In this document: in pieces, positions 32,315-41,065 of the stretch
Numbering within the stretch: the stretch's first letter is position 1
Layout of the letters: each line of letters begins with the position of its first letter
DNA from: an uncultured Elusimicrobiales bacterium
Lineage (GTDB): Bacteria; Elusimicrobiota; Elusimicrobia; Elusimicrobiales; Elusimicrobiaceae
Direction of reading: 5' to 3'
Assembly: GCA_944324645.1 (NCBI GenBank)
Contig: CALUXB010000001.1
Location: 124,001-188,000, forward strand
DNA: 64,000 nt
The notes under the pieces: generated by a model
What the model saw: the letters and a program-made list of their open reading frames with translations, nothing else
What the model was told of the DNA's origin: nothing
Database searches by the model: none
Translations under genes and position numbers: made by a program

Positions 32315-33415
32315 TTAGCCAATTTGGGCCGAGCCAAAGCTCATCCCTACTTCCAGCGCGGTGCGCACTTCTTCGCTGTTGGGGTCCACCAGTTTGAGCT
32401 TGGAAATAGCGTCTGCGATTTTGCACTCCCCAATTGCCAACCCTTTCAACGCCACCATATAGCCAAACTTGCCTTCCAACACTAAATCCATTGCGCGGGC
32501 GCCAAAGCGGGTGGAGAGCCAGCGGTCAAACGGCGTGGGCGTGCCGCCGCGCTGCAGGTGCCCCAGCACCACCACGCGGCTTTCCACGTGGCAGGCTTCT
32601 TCCACCATATTGCTGATTTTAAAGCCAATGCCGCCCAGACGCACCGGGTCTGTAGAACCTGCCACCGTGCGGGTGACGGCTTGCTCTCCGGCTTCGTTTT
32701 TGGCTCCTTCCGCGGCTACGATAATGCTGAAGTTTTTGCCTTTGGAGCGGCGGTCCAAAATAAAATCTACAATCGTTTGCTCATTATACGGGATTTCCGG
32801 TATCAGCACGATATCGCCCCCGCCGGCAATGGCGGAGCGCAGGGCAATCCAGCCCGCGTAGCGGCCCATCGTTTCAATAATCATTACGCGGTGGTGGCTT
32901 TGGGCGGTGGTGTGAATGCGGTCCACCGCGTCGGTGGCTACGGACATAGCGGAGTCAAACCCAAAGGTCAAATCCGTGCAGGAAAGGTCATTGTCTATAG
33001 TTTTGGGAATGCCCACCACCGGCATACCCAGCTCTACAAATTGCTGCGCCATATGCAGGGTGCCGTCGCCGCCGATGGCAATTAACGCATCCAAACCGTT
33101 TTCTTTAAAATTGTGCATTACCACCGATGAAAGGTCGCGCGGGTTTTCCGGCGTGCCGAAGGGCGGCAGCGTATAGCGGAAAGGGTTGGCGATGTTGCTG
33201 GTGCCTAAAATGGTGCCGCCCAGCGTTAAAATACCGGATACGGCGTGCTCATCAATTTCAATAAATTCGTTGCGCACCATTCCGTCAAAGCCGTTTTTAA
33301 AACCCAGCACTTTGACGCCGTGGCGCAAGGCGTTTTTGCTTACCGCGCGTACAACGGCGTTGAGCCCCGGGCAGTCTCCACCTGCCGTTAAAATACCAAT
33401 TTTTTTCACACCCAT
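32315..33415 (-). CDS. pfkA: 6-phosphofructokinase, group with mixed ATP/PPi signature
   Basis: A 366-residue phosphofructokinase that makes fructose 1,6-bisphosphate. Motifs: ILTAGGDCPGLN, IGGDGTLHMA, PKTIDNDLSCTD, ETMGRYAGWIA and LGHLQRGGTPTPFD. The Gly in GGDG favours ATP as phosphoryl donor, whereas the Lys in PKTIDND is shared with PPi-dependent enzymes and group III. ATP use is therefore more likely, but not certain. The start is at 33415 (GGAGGG upstream), not at 33463. It lies 15 bases after the ispH fusion and 25 before rlmB. Confidence 0.93.
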   Translation of the reverse strand: MGVKKIGILTAGGDCPGLNAVVRAVSKNALRHGVKVLGFKNGFDGMVRNEFIEIDEHAVSGILTLGGTILGTSNIANPFRYTLPPFGTPENPRDLSSVVMHNFKENGLDALIAIGGDGTLHMAQQFVELGMPVVGIPKTIDNDLSCTDLTFGFDSAMSVATDAVDRIHTTAQSHHRVMIIETMGRYAGWIALRSAIAGGGDIVLIPEIPYNEQTIVDFILDRRSKGKNFSIIVAAEGAKNEAGEQAVTRTVAGSTDPVRLGGIGFKISNMVEEACHVESRVVVLGHLQRGGTPTPFDRWLSTRFGARAMDLVLEGKFGYMVALKGLAIGECKIADAISKLKLVDPNSEEVRTALEVGMSFGSAQIG

Positions 33416-33429
33416 ATTCCCTCCGAAAA

Positions 33430-35118
33430 TTAAATAAAACGGGAAAGCCACGCCAGCAGCCACAGCACAAAGAACTGACCGTCAATAAGCGTTTCTTCCT
33501 TCACCCCGCGTGAAGCCGGGTGGCTATAATAGTATATTACTATAAAAATCGTATAGAGATTGCCCAACAGAAGCATTCCCACCAAAGCCGGTTTCCACGT
33601 AATAAGCAACAGAGTTACCAGCACGGAAGTCAGCAAAATAAGCAGCGCCGCCACCGCCAGCTTAGTCTTGCCAAAACCAAAGGCTTTGTAAAAGCTTTCT
33701 TTGCCAATCATCAAATCTTTGTTGGCGGAAGTAAAGCCCAAGGTAACCGAGCGCATAAACACCAAAAGCACCGCATAAAAAATAGCCAAATACAGCGCTT
33801 TGCGCAGCATCATGCCGTTGGCAAAAGCGGGCAGAAACGCACAGGAAAAGCCCCACCCCAGTGCGGTAAAAAAATCTTTTGTGCCAGGTAAGGAAAGCAT
33901 TTTTGATTTTAGGAAATGACGGAAAGGATACAGAAGACCCGCCGCCATAAAAGCGGCTGCCAGTGCAAAAACTTGCCCGCCCATTTGCCACGCCACCCAC
34001 AGCCCCAACCCGGCGGCGATAAAACCAGTCAGGGCGGAAAGACGCCCAGCGGGGCGTGCCTTGTCTTCAAAGGCCCGGTTGACGGTGGTCAAACTAAACA
34101 CAAACAGCCAAGAAAACAGCAACGGCTTAATTTGAGAGTGCAACCCTTCCAGCTTCATACAAACATACGTTAAAGCCACCGCGGCAAATGCCGTATAGAA
34201 AGAATAAGATACCCCTTTGGCCCACAGCCGCTGCAGCATACCCATAAAGGCAAAGCCCCGGTTGGCGCGTGTGTGGCGCACCCATTGGGCCACTTGGTCA
34301 ATGACCCAGTTGGGCGTAGAGGCGCCGGCAGTAATAAAAATATGTTTAGGGGCGAGTACTTGCTGCGGGGTAAGCTCCTCCTCCGTTTCAATGTGCAGCA
34401 CCGCCGGGGCCAGCTCTTTGCACAGCAAGGCCAGGCGGGCGGTATTGGCGCTGTGTTTGCCGCCTACCACGATAACCAGGTCCGCATTTTTGGCCATTTG
34501 TATCGTTTCGCTTTGGCGCAGTTTGGTGGGGTGGCAAATGGTGTTTGAAATTTGGCATATGGCGGATTTTTGTTTAATCACTTCCGCCGTTTCAAAAAAT
34601 ACGCTTTCTTTTTGGGTGGTCTGCGCTACCACGTTGACTTTGTCAAAAGAGGGTAATTTTTGGGCTTCTTCCGGCCCGGAAACAACAACGCCTTTGCCTT
34701 GCGTACAGCCCAAAAGACCGATGACTTCGGCGTGGCCGCTGTCCCCCACAATGACGGTGTGATAGCCCTGCTGGGCATACTGGGAAATAACGTCGTGGGC
34801 GTGTTTGACCAGCGGGCAGGTGGCGTCCACCACTTCCATGCCGCTTTGCAGCACTTCTGCGCGGAAAGCCGGCGTGATGCCATGCGCGCGGATCACCAGC
34901 ACGCCGTTTTTGTCGGCGGCTTGTTCGGGCCGGTCCACAGAGGTAATTTGTTTGGCCGCCAGCATATCGGTCACTTGGCGGTTGTGAATAAGCGGCCCCA
35001 GTGTGTAAATGGGTTTCTTGCCGGAAGCTTCCAGCTCCAATACTTTGTCTATAGCGCCTTTGACCCCGGGGCAGAACCCGGCGGATTTGGCGACAATAAC
35101 GCCCTGGTCTTTATCCAT
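33430..35118 (-). CDS. ispH: IspH (HMBPP reductase) fused to a UbiA-like membrane domain
   Basis: A 562-residue fusion. Residues 1-285 are a full IspH: AGFCPGV, DATCPLVKHAH and SNTICHPTKLRQ carry the three cluster Cys, LGPLIHNRQV, IRAHGI and GHAEVIGLLG the active-site His residues, and GGKHSANTARL the substrate loop. It reduces HMBPP to IPP and DMAPP. Residues 305-562 form about seven to eight membrane helices. VNRAFEDKARPAGR and YPFRHFLKSKMLSLPGTKDF recall the two UbiA prenyltransferase motifs (NDxxDxxxD and the Y-x-K loop), although the Asp pattern is degraded. The fusion would place precursor supply at the membrane. The start has TATAAT six bases before it and no Shine-Dalgarno. Confidence 0.85.
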   Translation of the reverse strand: MDKDQGVIVAKSAGFCPGVKGAIDKVLELEASGKKPIYTLGPLIHNRQVTDMLAAKQITSVDRPEQAADKNGVLVIRAHGITPAFRAEVLQSGMEVVDATCPLVKHAHDVISQYAQQGYHTVIVGDSGHAEVIGLLGCTQGKGVVVSGPEEAQKLPSFDKVNVVAQTTQKESVFFETAEVIKQKSAICQISNTICHPTKLRQSETIQMAKNADLVIVVGGKHSANTARLALLCKELAPAVLHIETEEELTPQQVLAPKHIFITAGASTPNWVIDQVAQWVRHTRANRGFAFMGMLQRLWAKGVSYSFYTAFAAVALTYVCMKLEGLHSQIKPLLFSWLFVFSLTTVNRAFEDKARPAGRLSALTGFIAAGLGLWVAWQMGGQVFALAAAFMAAGLLYPFRHFLKSKMLSLPGTKDFFTALGWGFSCAFLPAFANGMMLRKALYLAIFYAVLLVFMRSVTLGFTSANKDLMIGKESFYKAFGFGKTKLAVAALLILLTSVLVTLLLITWKPALVGMLLLGNLYTIFIVIYYYSHPASRGVKEETLIDGQFFVLWLLAWLSRFI

Positions 35119-35130
35119 ATATACATTATA
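35116..35130 (-). promoter_or_regulatory. -10 TATAAT six bases before ATG
   Basis: Minus strand TATAAT (35130-35125), GTATAT, ATG at 35118. No Shine-Dalgarno. Predicted leaderless start of the ispH-pfkA-rlmB operon. Confidence 0.55.
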
Positions 35131-35335
35131 GGAAATTCACGGCTCCTCTTGGGCGGGGCGAGGGGTTTTTTGCTTTGGTGTGCGTGTATTGGAGCGGGCC
35201 GGGGGCGGCGTACTGCAAAAAACGGGCGCAGGGAAAGCGGGAATTTTGAAGCGGAGAGTATTTGCTTTGTTTGTGCACACAGAAAACAAAATAGACCGGG
35301 CGGGGAAAAAGTTATAATTTAAGGCGGAGGAAAAA

Positions 35336-37390
35336 ATGAAAAAATTGATGACCATTTTAACCAGTGTAGCTGTTAGCCCGGCTCTGTTTGGCGGGGCGTA
35401 TGACAAAATGTTTGAAAACGGGCTGCTCCGTTTTGACTACAGTCCGGCGGAATTAACCGCTTTAGAGGCGCAAGCCCGCACCGAGCTGGAGCAAAATCTC
35501 TCCGCCTTGGTGGCGCTGCCGGATGAAGAGCGTACGTTTGACAATACGGCCTTGGCGCTGGAAAACGCTTACAGCGCCTATTGGTTTGTGCCTAAGGCAT
35601 TGTCTTTGCTTGCCTATTTTCACGCCGATCCAGGCGTGCGCAGCGCGGCGGCCCAGCTGGAAACGCAGGGCAGCAAAGTAAAGGCGGATATTTTTACGCG
35701 GCGCGACGTGTACCGCGCGCTTAAGGCCTATGCAGACACTCAGCCTGCCTTGGACGCAGAACAACAGCGCATGCTGGACAAATGGCTGACAAAATTTGAG
35801 CGCAACGGAATGGGGCTTTCCGATAAAGATTTGAAAAAATTTGTCAAACTCAATACCGAGCGTTTGGACAAAATCACGCGCTATAACGTCAATTTGAATA
35901 ATTACCAAGACAGCCTGGCCCTTACCCGTGCGCAGCTAGACGGAATGGAAGACACCTATATCAACCGTCTGGAGCGCACCGAAGACGGCAAATATATCGT
36001 CACGCTCAAATATCCCGACTATAACCCGTTTATGGCTAACGCCAAAGACGAAGAAGCGCGCAAAGCCCTGCAAACCAAATTTGCCAAACGCGGCGGCAAA
36101 GAAAACGTCAAGCTGCTGGAAGATGTCTTGCAGCTGCGCGCCCGCCAAGCGCGGCTGCTGGGGTATGAGAAATATCCCGACTATGTTTTGCCGGCGCGTA
36201 TGGCGCAGAATTATCAAACGCTGGAAACTTTCTTAAAAGATTTAGAGAAGCAAATCCGCCCGCTGGCCCAGCAGGAAACGCAGCAATACCTGGAACTTAA
36301 AAAACAAATGACCGGGGTGGAGAGCCAAGAGCTTACCGCCTGGGAATTGCCCTATTGGGCCAACCAGTACAAAAAGCAAAAGTATGCGGTGGACGATGAA
36401 AAAATCAAAGAGTATTTCCCGGCGCAGAAAGTAATCAGCGGAATGTTTGACACATTTGGCCCGCTCTTTGGGCTGAGCTTTGAAGAGGCGAACTTGCCTA
36501 AATGGCACGAGGACGTGCAGACCTATATTATTAAGGATAAAAAGACGGGAGAAACTATTTCCTATTTTTATCTGGACGCGTATCCGCGCAACGGCAAATA
36601 TACGCACGCCGCTACCTGGAGCTTTGTGGACCGCTTCCAACTGTCAGACGGCAGCTACCAAATTCCCTCGGTAGTCATCGCGGCCAACTTTACGCCCGCG
36701 GGCGGAGGTATGCCCGCTTTGCTTACGCACAGCGATGTGGAAACGCTGTTTCACGAATTTGGGCACGTGCTGCAAATGTCTTTGGCAACGTCGCGCTATG
36801 CCAGCCTGACCGGGGATAATGTGGCCTGGGATTACATTGAAACCCACTCCCAACTGCTGGAGAACTGGGCCTGGCAGCCGCAGGTGCTGGCGCGTATTTC
36901 TTCCCATTATAAAACCGGGGAGCCTTTGCCGCAGGATTTGGTGGACGCGCTGGTGCGCTCCCGCCGGGTGGGGCAGGCGGCGGAATTTGCCCGGCAGAAC
37001 TTTTTGGGTCAGTTTGACTTGCAAGCCCACAGCGCCCAAAAACGCGTCAACACCACCAAGCTCTATGGACGCCTGATGAAAGAAGTAACCGGCACCCCGC
37101 TGACCAAAGGTACCTATCCGCAAGCCAGCTTTGGGCATATTATGAGCTTGACCGACCCTTATGACGTAGGCTACTATGTGTATGCGTGGGCGTTGGTAAT
37201 TGCGGAAGATATTTTTGCGCAGTTTGAAGAGCAGGGGCTTTTTAATGAAGAGCTGGGCGCTAAATTGCGCCAGTATATTTACACGCCCGGCACCGCCCAA
37301 GATGAAAATGAAATGGTGGAAAAATTCTTGGGCCGGCCCTATAACAATAAGGCGTTCTTAAAAAGCTTAGGCGTGAGCGAACAAAAATAA
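35336..37390 (+). CDS. M3-family zinc oligopeptidase (Dcp/thimet-like), secreted
   Basis: A 684-residue peptidase with an N-terminal signal (MKKLMTILTSVAVSPALFGG) and the M3 active site TLFHEFGHVLQM, with the third ligand Glu in WDYIETHSQLLENW further on. The substrate-binding C-terminal segment YDVGYYVYAW is typical of the Dcp/thimet family. It should cleave short peptides in the periplasm. TATAAT lies at 35313-35318, and GGCGGAGG precedes the ATG. A DUF4156-like lipoprotein follows 13 bases later. Confidence 0.93.
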   Translation: MKKLMTILTSVAVSPALFGGAYDKMFENGLLRFDYSPAELTALEAQARTELEQNLSALVALPDEERTFDNTALALENAYSAYWFVPKALSLLAYFHADPGVRSAAAQLETQGSKVKADIFTRRDVYRALKAYADTQPALDAEQQRMLDKWLTKFERNGMGLSDKDLKKFVKLNTERLDKITRYNVNLNNYQDSLALTRAQLDGMEDTYINRLERTEDGKYIVTLKYPDYNPFMANAKDEEARKALQTKFAKRGGKENVKLLEDVLQLRARQARLLGYEKYPDYVLPARMAQNYQTLETFLKDLEKQIRPLAQQETQQYLELKKQMTGVESQELTAWELPYWANQYKKQKYAVDDEKIKEYFPAQKVISGMFDTFGPLFGLSFEEANLPKWHEDVQTYIIKDKKTGETISYFYLDAYPRNGKYTHAATWSFVDRFQLSDGSYQIPSVVIAANFTPAGGGMPALLTHSDVETLFHEFGHVLQMSLATSRYASLTGDNVAWDYIETHSQLLENWAWQPQVLARISSHYKTGEPLPQDLVDALVRSRRVGQAAEFARQNFLGQFDLQAHSAQKRVNTTKLYGRLMKEVTGTPLTKGTYPQASFGHIMSLTDPYDVGYYVYAWALVIAEDIFAQFEEQGLFNEELGAKLRQYIYTPGTAQDENEMVEKFLGRPYNNKAFLKSLGVSEQK

Positions 37391-37403
37391 AGGGAGAAAT
37401 ACA

Positions 37404-37751
37404 ATGAAAAATACCATTCTTTTTTATGCGGCGGCCTTGCTTAGTTTGGGCGGCTGTGTATATCAGATACCAACGGAAAATAACACCACGCAAACAGAGG
37501 TGCGCATTGTGACCCAAAAGCCGCAAGGCTGCCAGTTTATAGCCGGTGTGCTGGGGGACCAAAATGATATCAGCAGCCAATGGGGCGAAGATATGCTAAA
37601 CAATATCCGCACCAATGCCCAAAACTTGGGCGGCAATGTGGTGTATTTGCGTTCCGCCGGCGTGGCGCCGGGCGGCGCACCCGACTTGTATGGCCAAGAT
37701 TTCTACATCAACGGCATACAATACGGCGGGCTGATTTATAAATGTCCGTAA
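37404..37751 (+). CDS. DUF4156-like small lipoprotein
   Basis: A 115-residue lipoprotein with signal ALLSLGG-C. The mature part has QGCQFIAGVLGD, NNIRTNAQNLGGNVVYL and a C-terminal YKC, the arrangement of the small DUF4156-type lipoproteins (CxxxG, then A-x-x-x-G-x-N). Function unknown in the family. AGGGAG supports the start. It is probably cotranscribed with the M3 peptidase and ended by the hairpin at 37818. Confidence 0.72.
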   Translation: MKNTILFYAAALLSLGGCVYQIPTENNTTQTEVRIVTQKPQGCQFIAGVLGDQNDISSQWGEDMLNNIRTNAQNLGGNVVYLRSAGVAPGGAPDLYGQDFYINGIQYGGLIYKCP

Positions 37752-37817
37752 GGTGCTGCTAAGGCATATTTGCACTGCAGCCTAGTTGTTTGAAACAAAA
37801 CTTTCTGTTGTTTGTGG

Positions 37818-37846
37818 CCCTCGCTCTTTTGAGCGGGGGTTTGTTT
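37818..37846 (+). terminator. intrinsic terminator
   Basis: CCCTCGCTC, loop TTTT, GAGCGGGGG with one G-T pair, then TTTGTTTT. It ends the peptidase/lipoprotein unit. Confidence 0.75.
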
Positions 37847-37940
37847 TGGGCGGGAATTTAGAAAAGAGAAGAAATTATTTTTGAAAACGTAAAAAACGGG
37901 AAAACGCATGTTTGTTTGACGGCAGCAAACATAGAAGGGG

Positions 37941-37977
37941 TTGACTCGTTTTTTTTTTTTGATAAATTTTGCGTATG
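37941..37977 (+). promoter_or_regulatory. prepilin promoter with predicted leaderless start
   Basis: TTGACT (37941-37946), 16 bases including a T12 tract, TAAATT (37963-37968), TTGCGT, ATG at 37975. The copy at 53903-53939 has the same spacing. No Shine-Dalgarno. Confidence 0.6.
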
Positions 37978-37997
37978 AGCAAAATTTATCAAAAAAA
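37949..37997. repeat. start-codon palindrome, copy 1
   Basis: T12, arm GATAAATTTTGC (37961-37972), loop GTATGA holding the start codon, arm GCAAAATTTATC (37979-37990), A7. The paired length is up to 19 bp. The second copy at 53911-53958 differs in one loop base only. The T and A runs are on the wrong sides for an intrinsic terminator. Confidence 0.9.
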
Positions 37998-38514
37998 TAT
38001 CCCCGGCGGGGAAAACCTCGCAAAACGCCAATTTGGCGGCTTTACGCTTATTGAACTTTTGGTGGTGGTGCTGATTATCGGCATCTTGGCGGCGGTGGCT
38101 TTGCCGCAATATTATAAAGCCGTAGAAAAAAGTCGTGCAGCAGAAGCGGTTACGCTGGTACGGAGTATAGCTGAAGCAGAAGAACGTTATTATATGGCAA
38201 ACGGGCAGTATGCTGAAGATGTAGATTTATTGGATATTACTCTTCCGGGAGAATTCGTTAGAGAATGGTCGTTGAATTGTGTGCAAACGAAATATTTTGT
38301 CTGTCGCGCCGCTTGCAAAAGTGATAATTTGGGTTGCTGGAAAGACAGCATAAGTACTTGTCATAGGTTACCAAAAAACACCACGTATGCTATTGTACGT
38401 TTAGATGATAAAAGAATTGTTTGTCGTTATTATAATGCGGAAGGAGAAAACATTTGTAAAACTCTTGGAAGCAAACAAACAAGCAGTACAGTCGGCTTAG
38501 AATATGTTTTATGA
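37975..38514 (+). CDS. type IV prepilin-like protein with long leader
   Basis: A 179-residue prepilin. The 22-residue leader starts MSKIYQK, is encoded in part by the palindrome, and ends FGG before [18 protein letters not shown]. The head has [23 protein letters not shown] and six or more Cys. Leader length and first seven residues are identical to the prepilin at 53937, while the heads differ. The ATG at 37975 is chosen over the upstream TTG because it sits in the loop of the conserved palindrome. Assembly partners lie outside the window. Confidence 0.9.
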   Translation: MSKIYQKNIPGGENLAKRQFGGFTLIELLVVVLIIGILAAVALPQYYKAVEKSRAAEAVTLVRSIAEAEERYYMANGQYAEDVDLLDITLPGEFVREWSLNCVQTKYFVCRAACKSDNLGCWKDSISTCHRLPKNTTYAIVRLDDKRIVCRYYNAEGENICKTLGSKQTSSTVGLEYVL

Positions 38515-38542
38515 AAACCCCCGCTTTTAAAGCGGGGGTTTT
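38514..38542. terminator. bidirectional terminator between prepilin and hppA
   Basis: AAAACCCCCGCTTT and AAAGCGGGGGTTTT, a perfect 14-bp stem with one-base loop, between convergent genes. Confidence 0.93.
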
Positions 38543-38558
38543 GTTTTCTTTGTGAAAC

Positions 38559-40928
38559 TTATTTGTCAGCGGTGAAGTCTTGCGCCGGGGCTTTGCTTTT
38601 CAGTATTGCCCAGGCCAAAATAGCCAGCAGCACAATCACGCACACCCAGCCTGCTTTGCCCAGCGGGGTGTAGTCGTTGTGGTAGTTCACAATAATGGGG
38701 GCCACGATGACTGCCACCATATTCACCACTTTAATTAAAGGGTTCACAGCCGGGCCGGCGGTGTCTTTTAAGGGGTCGCCCACCGTGTCGCCCACCACGC
38801 TGGCTTTGTGTCGCTCGGAGCCTTTGCCGGTGTTGGCGGCAATGTCGGAGGGTTCGTCCTCCACCACTTTTTTGGCGTTATCCCACGCGCCGCCGGAGTT
38901 AGCCATAAACACCGCCAGCAGCTGGCCCGATACGATGATACCGGCCAAGAATCCGCCCAGTGCTTCCACACCCATAGCCAGCCCCACCACAATCGGGGAC
39001 ACAATGCCCAGCGTAGCCAGCACAATCAGCTCTTTTTGCGCCGCAATGGTGGAAATGCCCACCGCGCGCGTATAATCGGGCTGGGCTTTGCCGTCCAGCA
39101 CTCCCAGTTTAAACTGCCGGCGCACTTCCAGCACAATCAGGCCGGCTGCGCGGTTGACGGCATTGATAGCAAAAGAAGAGAACAGCCACGGCAGCGCCGC
39201 ACCAATGAGCATACCCACAAACACCGTCGGGTTAGACACCACAATGCCTACTTGGGACAAAAGCGCCAGCGTTTTGCTTTCTCCGGCTTTTTGCCAGGCG
39301 TCATTGAGCAGGGTTTGCACATTGCTTACGTCTACCATATACGAAGCAAACAGCGCCACCGCCGCAATAACGGCAGAGCCGATGGCCACGCCTTTTGTGA
39401 TGGCTTTGGTGGTGTTGCCCACGCCGTCCAAATCTGCCATAATCTGGCGGGCTTTTTTGGTGTCGGCGTCGTCTTGCCCGTGCCAGGCCATTTCGCCAAT
39501 GCCGTTGGCATTGTCTGCAATGGGGCCGAAGGAGTCCATAGCCACGTTGTTGCCCGTCAGCGTCAGCATGCCGATACCGGTCATCGCTACGCCGTAGAGC
39601 ACAAAGGTAAAGGACTCCGAAGCGCTCAGCCCGTCAATGGTGCCGAAAATCAATACGGAAGCAAAAATGGAGGCAGCCAAAACAATGGTCGTCCAGACGG
39701 CAGATTCCATGCCTACCGCCAAACCGGAAAGAATGGTAGTGGCAGAACCTGTCGTGGTGGCTTTTTTCACTTCCTGTACGGGTTTTTTGTCCGTACCGGT
39801 AAAATATTCCGTCAGGCGGTCAATGCTGATAGCCAGCAGAATACCGATGGTGGTTACCGCAAAGGAGCGCCACCAGCCGCCGGGCACTTGGTCCATATAG
39901 AAATAGGCCAGCGCGCCGAAAATGAGAATGGAAATGACCGCGGAAATACTGTAGCCTTTGAAAATGGCCTTCATTGCGTTTCCGGCGGTGCGGTTGGAAT
40001 CTTTTACCGCATAGGTGCCGATAATGGAGCACAACACCCCAATGCCGCGCACCAAAAGCGGATAGACAATCCATTCGTGGTGTCCGGTAATGCGCCAGAG
40101 CGAAATGCCCAAAATCAAACCCGACACAATGGTCACTTCGTAGGATTCAAAAATATCGGCTGCCATACCGGCGCAGTCGCCCACGTTGTCGCCCACCAGG
40201 TCCGCCACCACGGCGGGGTTGCGCGGGTCGTCTTCCGGGATGCCAGCTTCCACTTTGCCCACCAAGTCGGCGCCTACGTCAGCGGCTTTAGTGTAAATGC
40301 CGCCGCCTACGCGCATAAACAATGCCAGCAGCGTGCCGCCAAAGCCAAACCCCAGCAAAGCGTCCGGCGCGGCAATGCCGAAAATGATAAAGATGAGCGT
40401 GCCGCCCAAAAGGCCCAGGCCGTCGGTCAGCATACCGGTTACGGTGCCGGCGCGGTACGCAATTTTCAGCGCGTCGCCAAAGCTGCGTTTAGAAGCCGCC
40501 GCCACGCGTACGTTGGCGTCCACTGCGATGCGCATACCCAGCTGGCCTACTAACAGAGAGAACACCGCCCCCAACACAAATGCGCCCGCACGTCCAAAGG
40601 CGGCAATGAGTTTAATGGTGTCGGGCGCCAGCCCGGCAAACCGTTCCGACGCGTCGTGCGAAACGGGTACAATGTAGACCGATAGGAACAGACACACCGT
40701 CAGTAACCCAATTAACGGCAAAATGGTCTTGAGTTGTCTTTTTAAATAGGCGTTGGCACCTTCTTTAATAGCCGTCCATACTTTAAGCATAGCCGGCGTG
40801 CCGGTGTCTTCGCCCAGCACCTGGTTGCGTAAAAACAAGGCATATAAAAGTCCCAGCACCGCAATAAACAGTACGCCAAAAAGCGCATACTGTTCAAATG
40901 GGCGCAGGGCTGCAATCCCATACCACAT
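38559..40928 (-). CDS. hppA: membrane-bound proton-translocating pyrophosphatase
   Basis: A 789-residue protein with about 16 helices that couples pyrophosphate hydrolysis to ion pumping. The catalytic segment has GGGIYTKAADVGADLVGK, PAVVADLVGDNVGDCAG and, at the end, the DNAKK and GDTVGDPLKDTAGP motifs. In the K+-dependence region it reads GNTTKAITKGVAIGS. Lys and Thr at these places are the mark of the K+-independent, H+-pumping class, against Ala and Gly in K+-dependent enzymes. AAGGAGG precedes the ATG; TATAAT lies about 40 bases upstream. Confidence 0.96.
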   Translation of the reverse strand: MWYGIAALRPFEQYALFGVLFIAVLGLLYALFLRNQVLGEDTGTPAMLKVWTAIKEGANAYLKRQLKTILPLIGLLTVCLFLSVYIVPVSHDASERFAGLAPDTIKLIAAFGRAGAFVLGAVFSLLVGQLGMRIAVDANVRVAAASKRSFGDALKIAYRAGTVTGMLTDGLGLLGGTLIFIIFGIAAPDALLGFGFGGTLLALFMRVGGGIYTKAADVGADLVGKVEAGIPEDDPRNPAVVADLVGDNVGDCAGMAADIFESYEVTIVSGLILGISLWRITGHHEWIVYPLLVRGIGVLCSIIGTYAVKDSNRTAGNAMKAIFKGYSISAVISILIFGALAYFYMDQVPGGWWRSFAVTTIGILLAISIDRLTEYFTGTDKKPVQEVKKATTTGSATTILSGLAVGMESAVWTTIVLAASIFASVLIFGTIDGLSASESFTFVLYGVAMTGIGMLTLTGNNVAMDSFGPIADNANGIGEMAWHGQDDADTKKARQIMADLDGVGNTTKAITKGVAIGSAVIAAVALFASYMVDVSNVQTLLNDAWQKAGESKTLALLSQVGIVVSNPTVFVGMLIGAALPWLFSSFAINAVNRAAGLIVLEVRRQFKLGVLDGKAQPDYTRAVGISTIAAQKELIVLATLGIVSPIVVGLAMGVEALGGFLAGIIVSGQLLAVFMANSGGAWDNAKKVVEDEPSDIAANTGKGSERHKASVVGDTVGDPLKDTAGPAVNPLIKVVNMVAVIVAPIIVNYHNDYTPLGKAGWVCVIVLLAILAWAILKSKAPAQDFTADK

Positions 40929-41065
40929 ATCAGGCCTCCTTAAAATAAAAAAACGTCCCCTCCATTATAGTATAAACGGACGCGTTCGGTGCAGCTAATC
41001 AATGCGGGCCCGACTCTTACGTTTGGAAAAAAGCAATTTTATATAATGAAACAACGGGAGCGTAT

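Noticed and set aside
37949-37997. The start-codon palindrome as an intrinsic terminator
   Set aside because: The T tract precedes and the A tract follows the stem on both strands, the reverse of what a terminator needs.
38808-40553. Open frame of 581 codons antisense to hppA
   Set aside because: It mirrors a well-conserved GC-rich gene, is rich in His, Gln and Arg as such shadows are, and has no start signal or domain.
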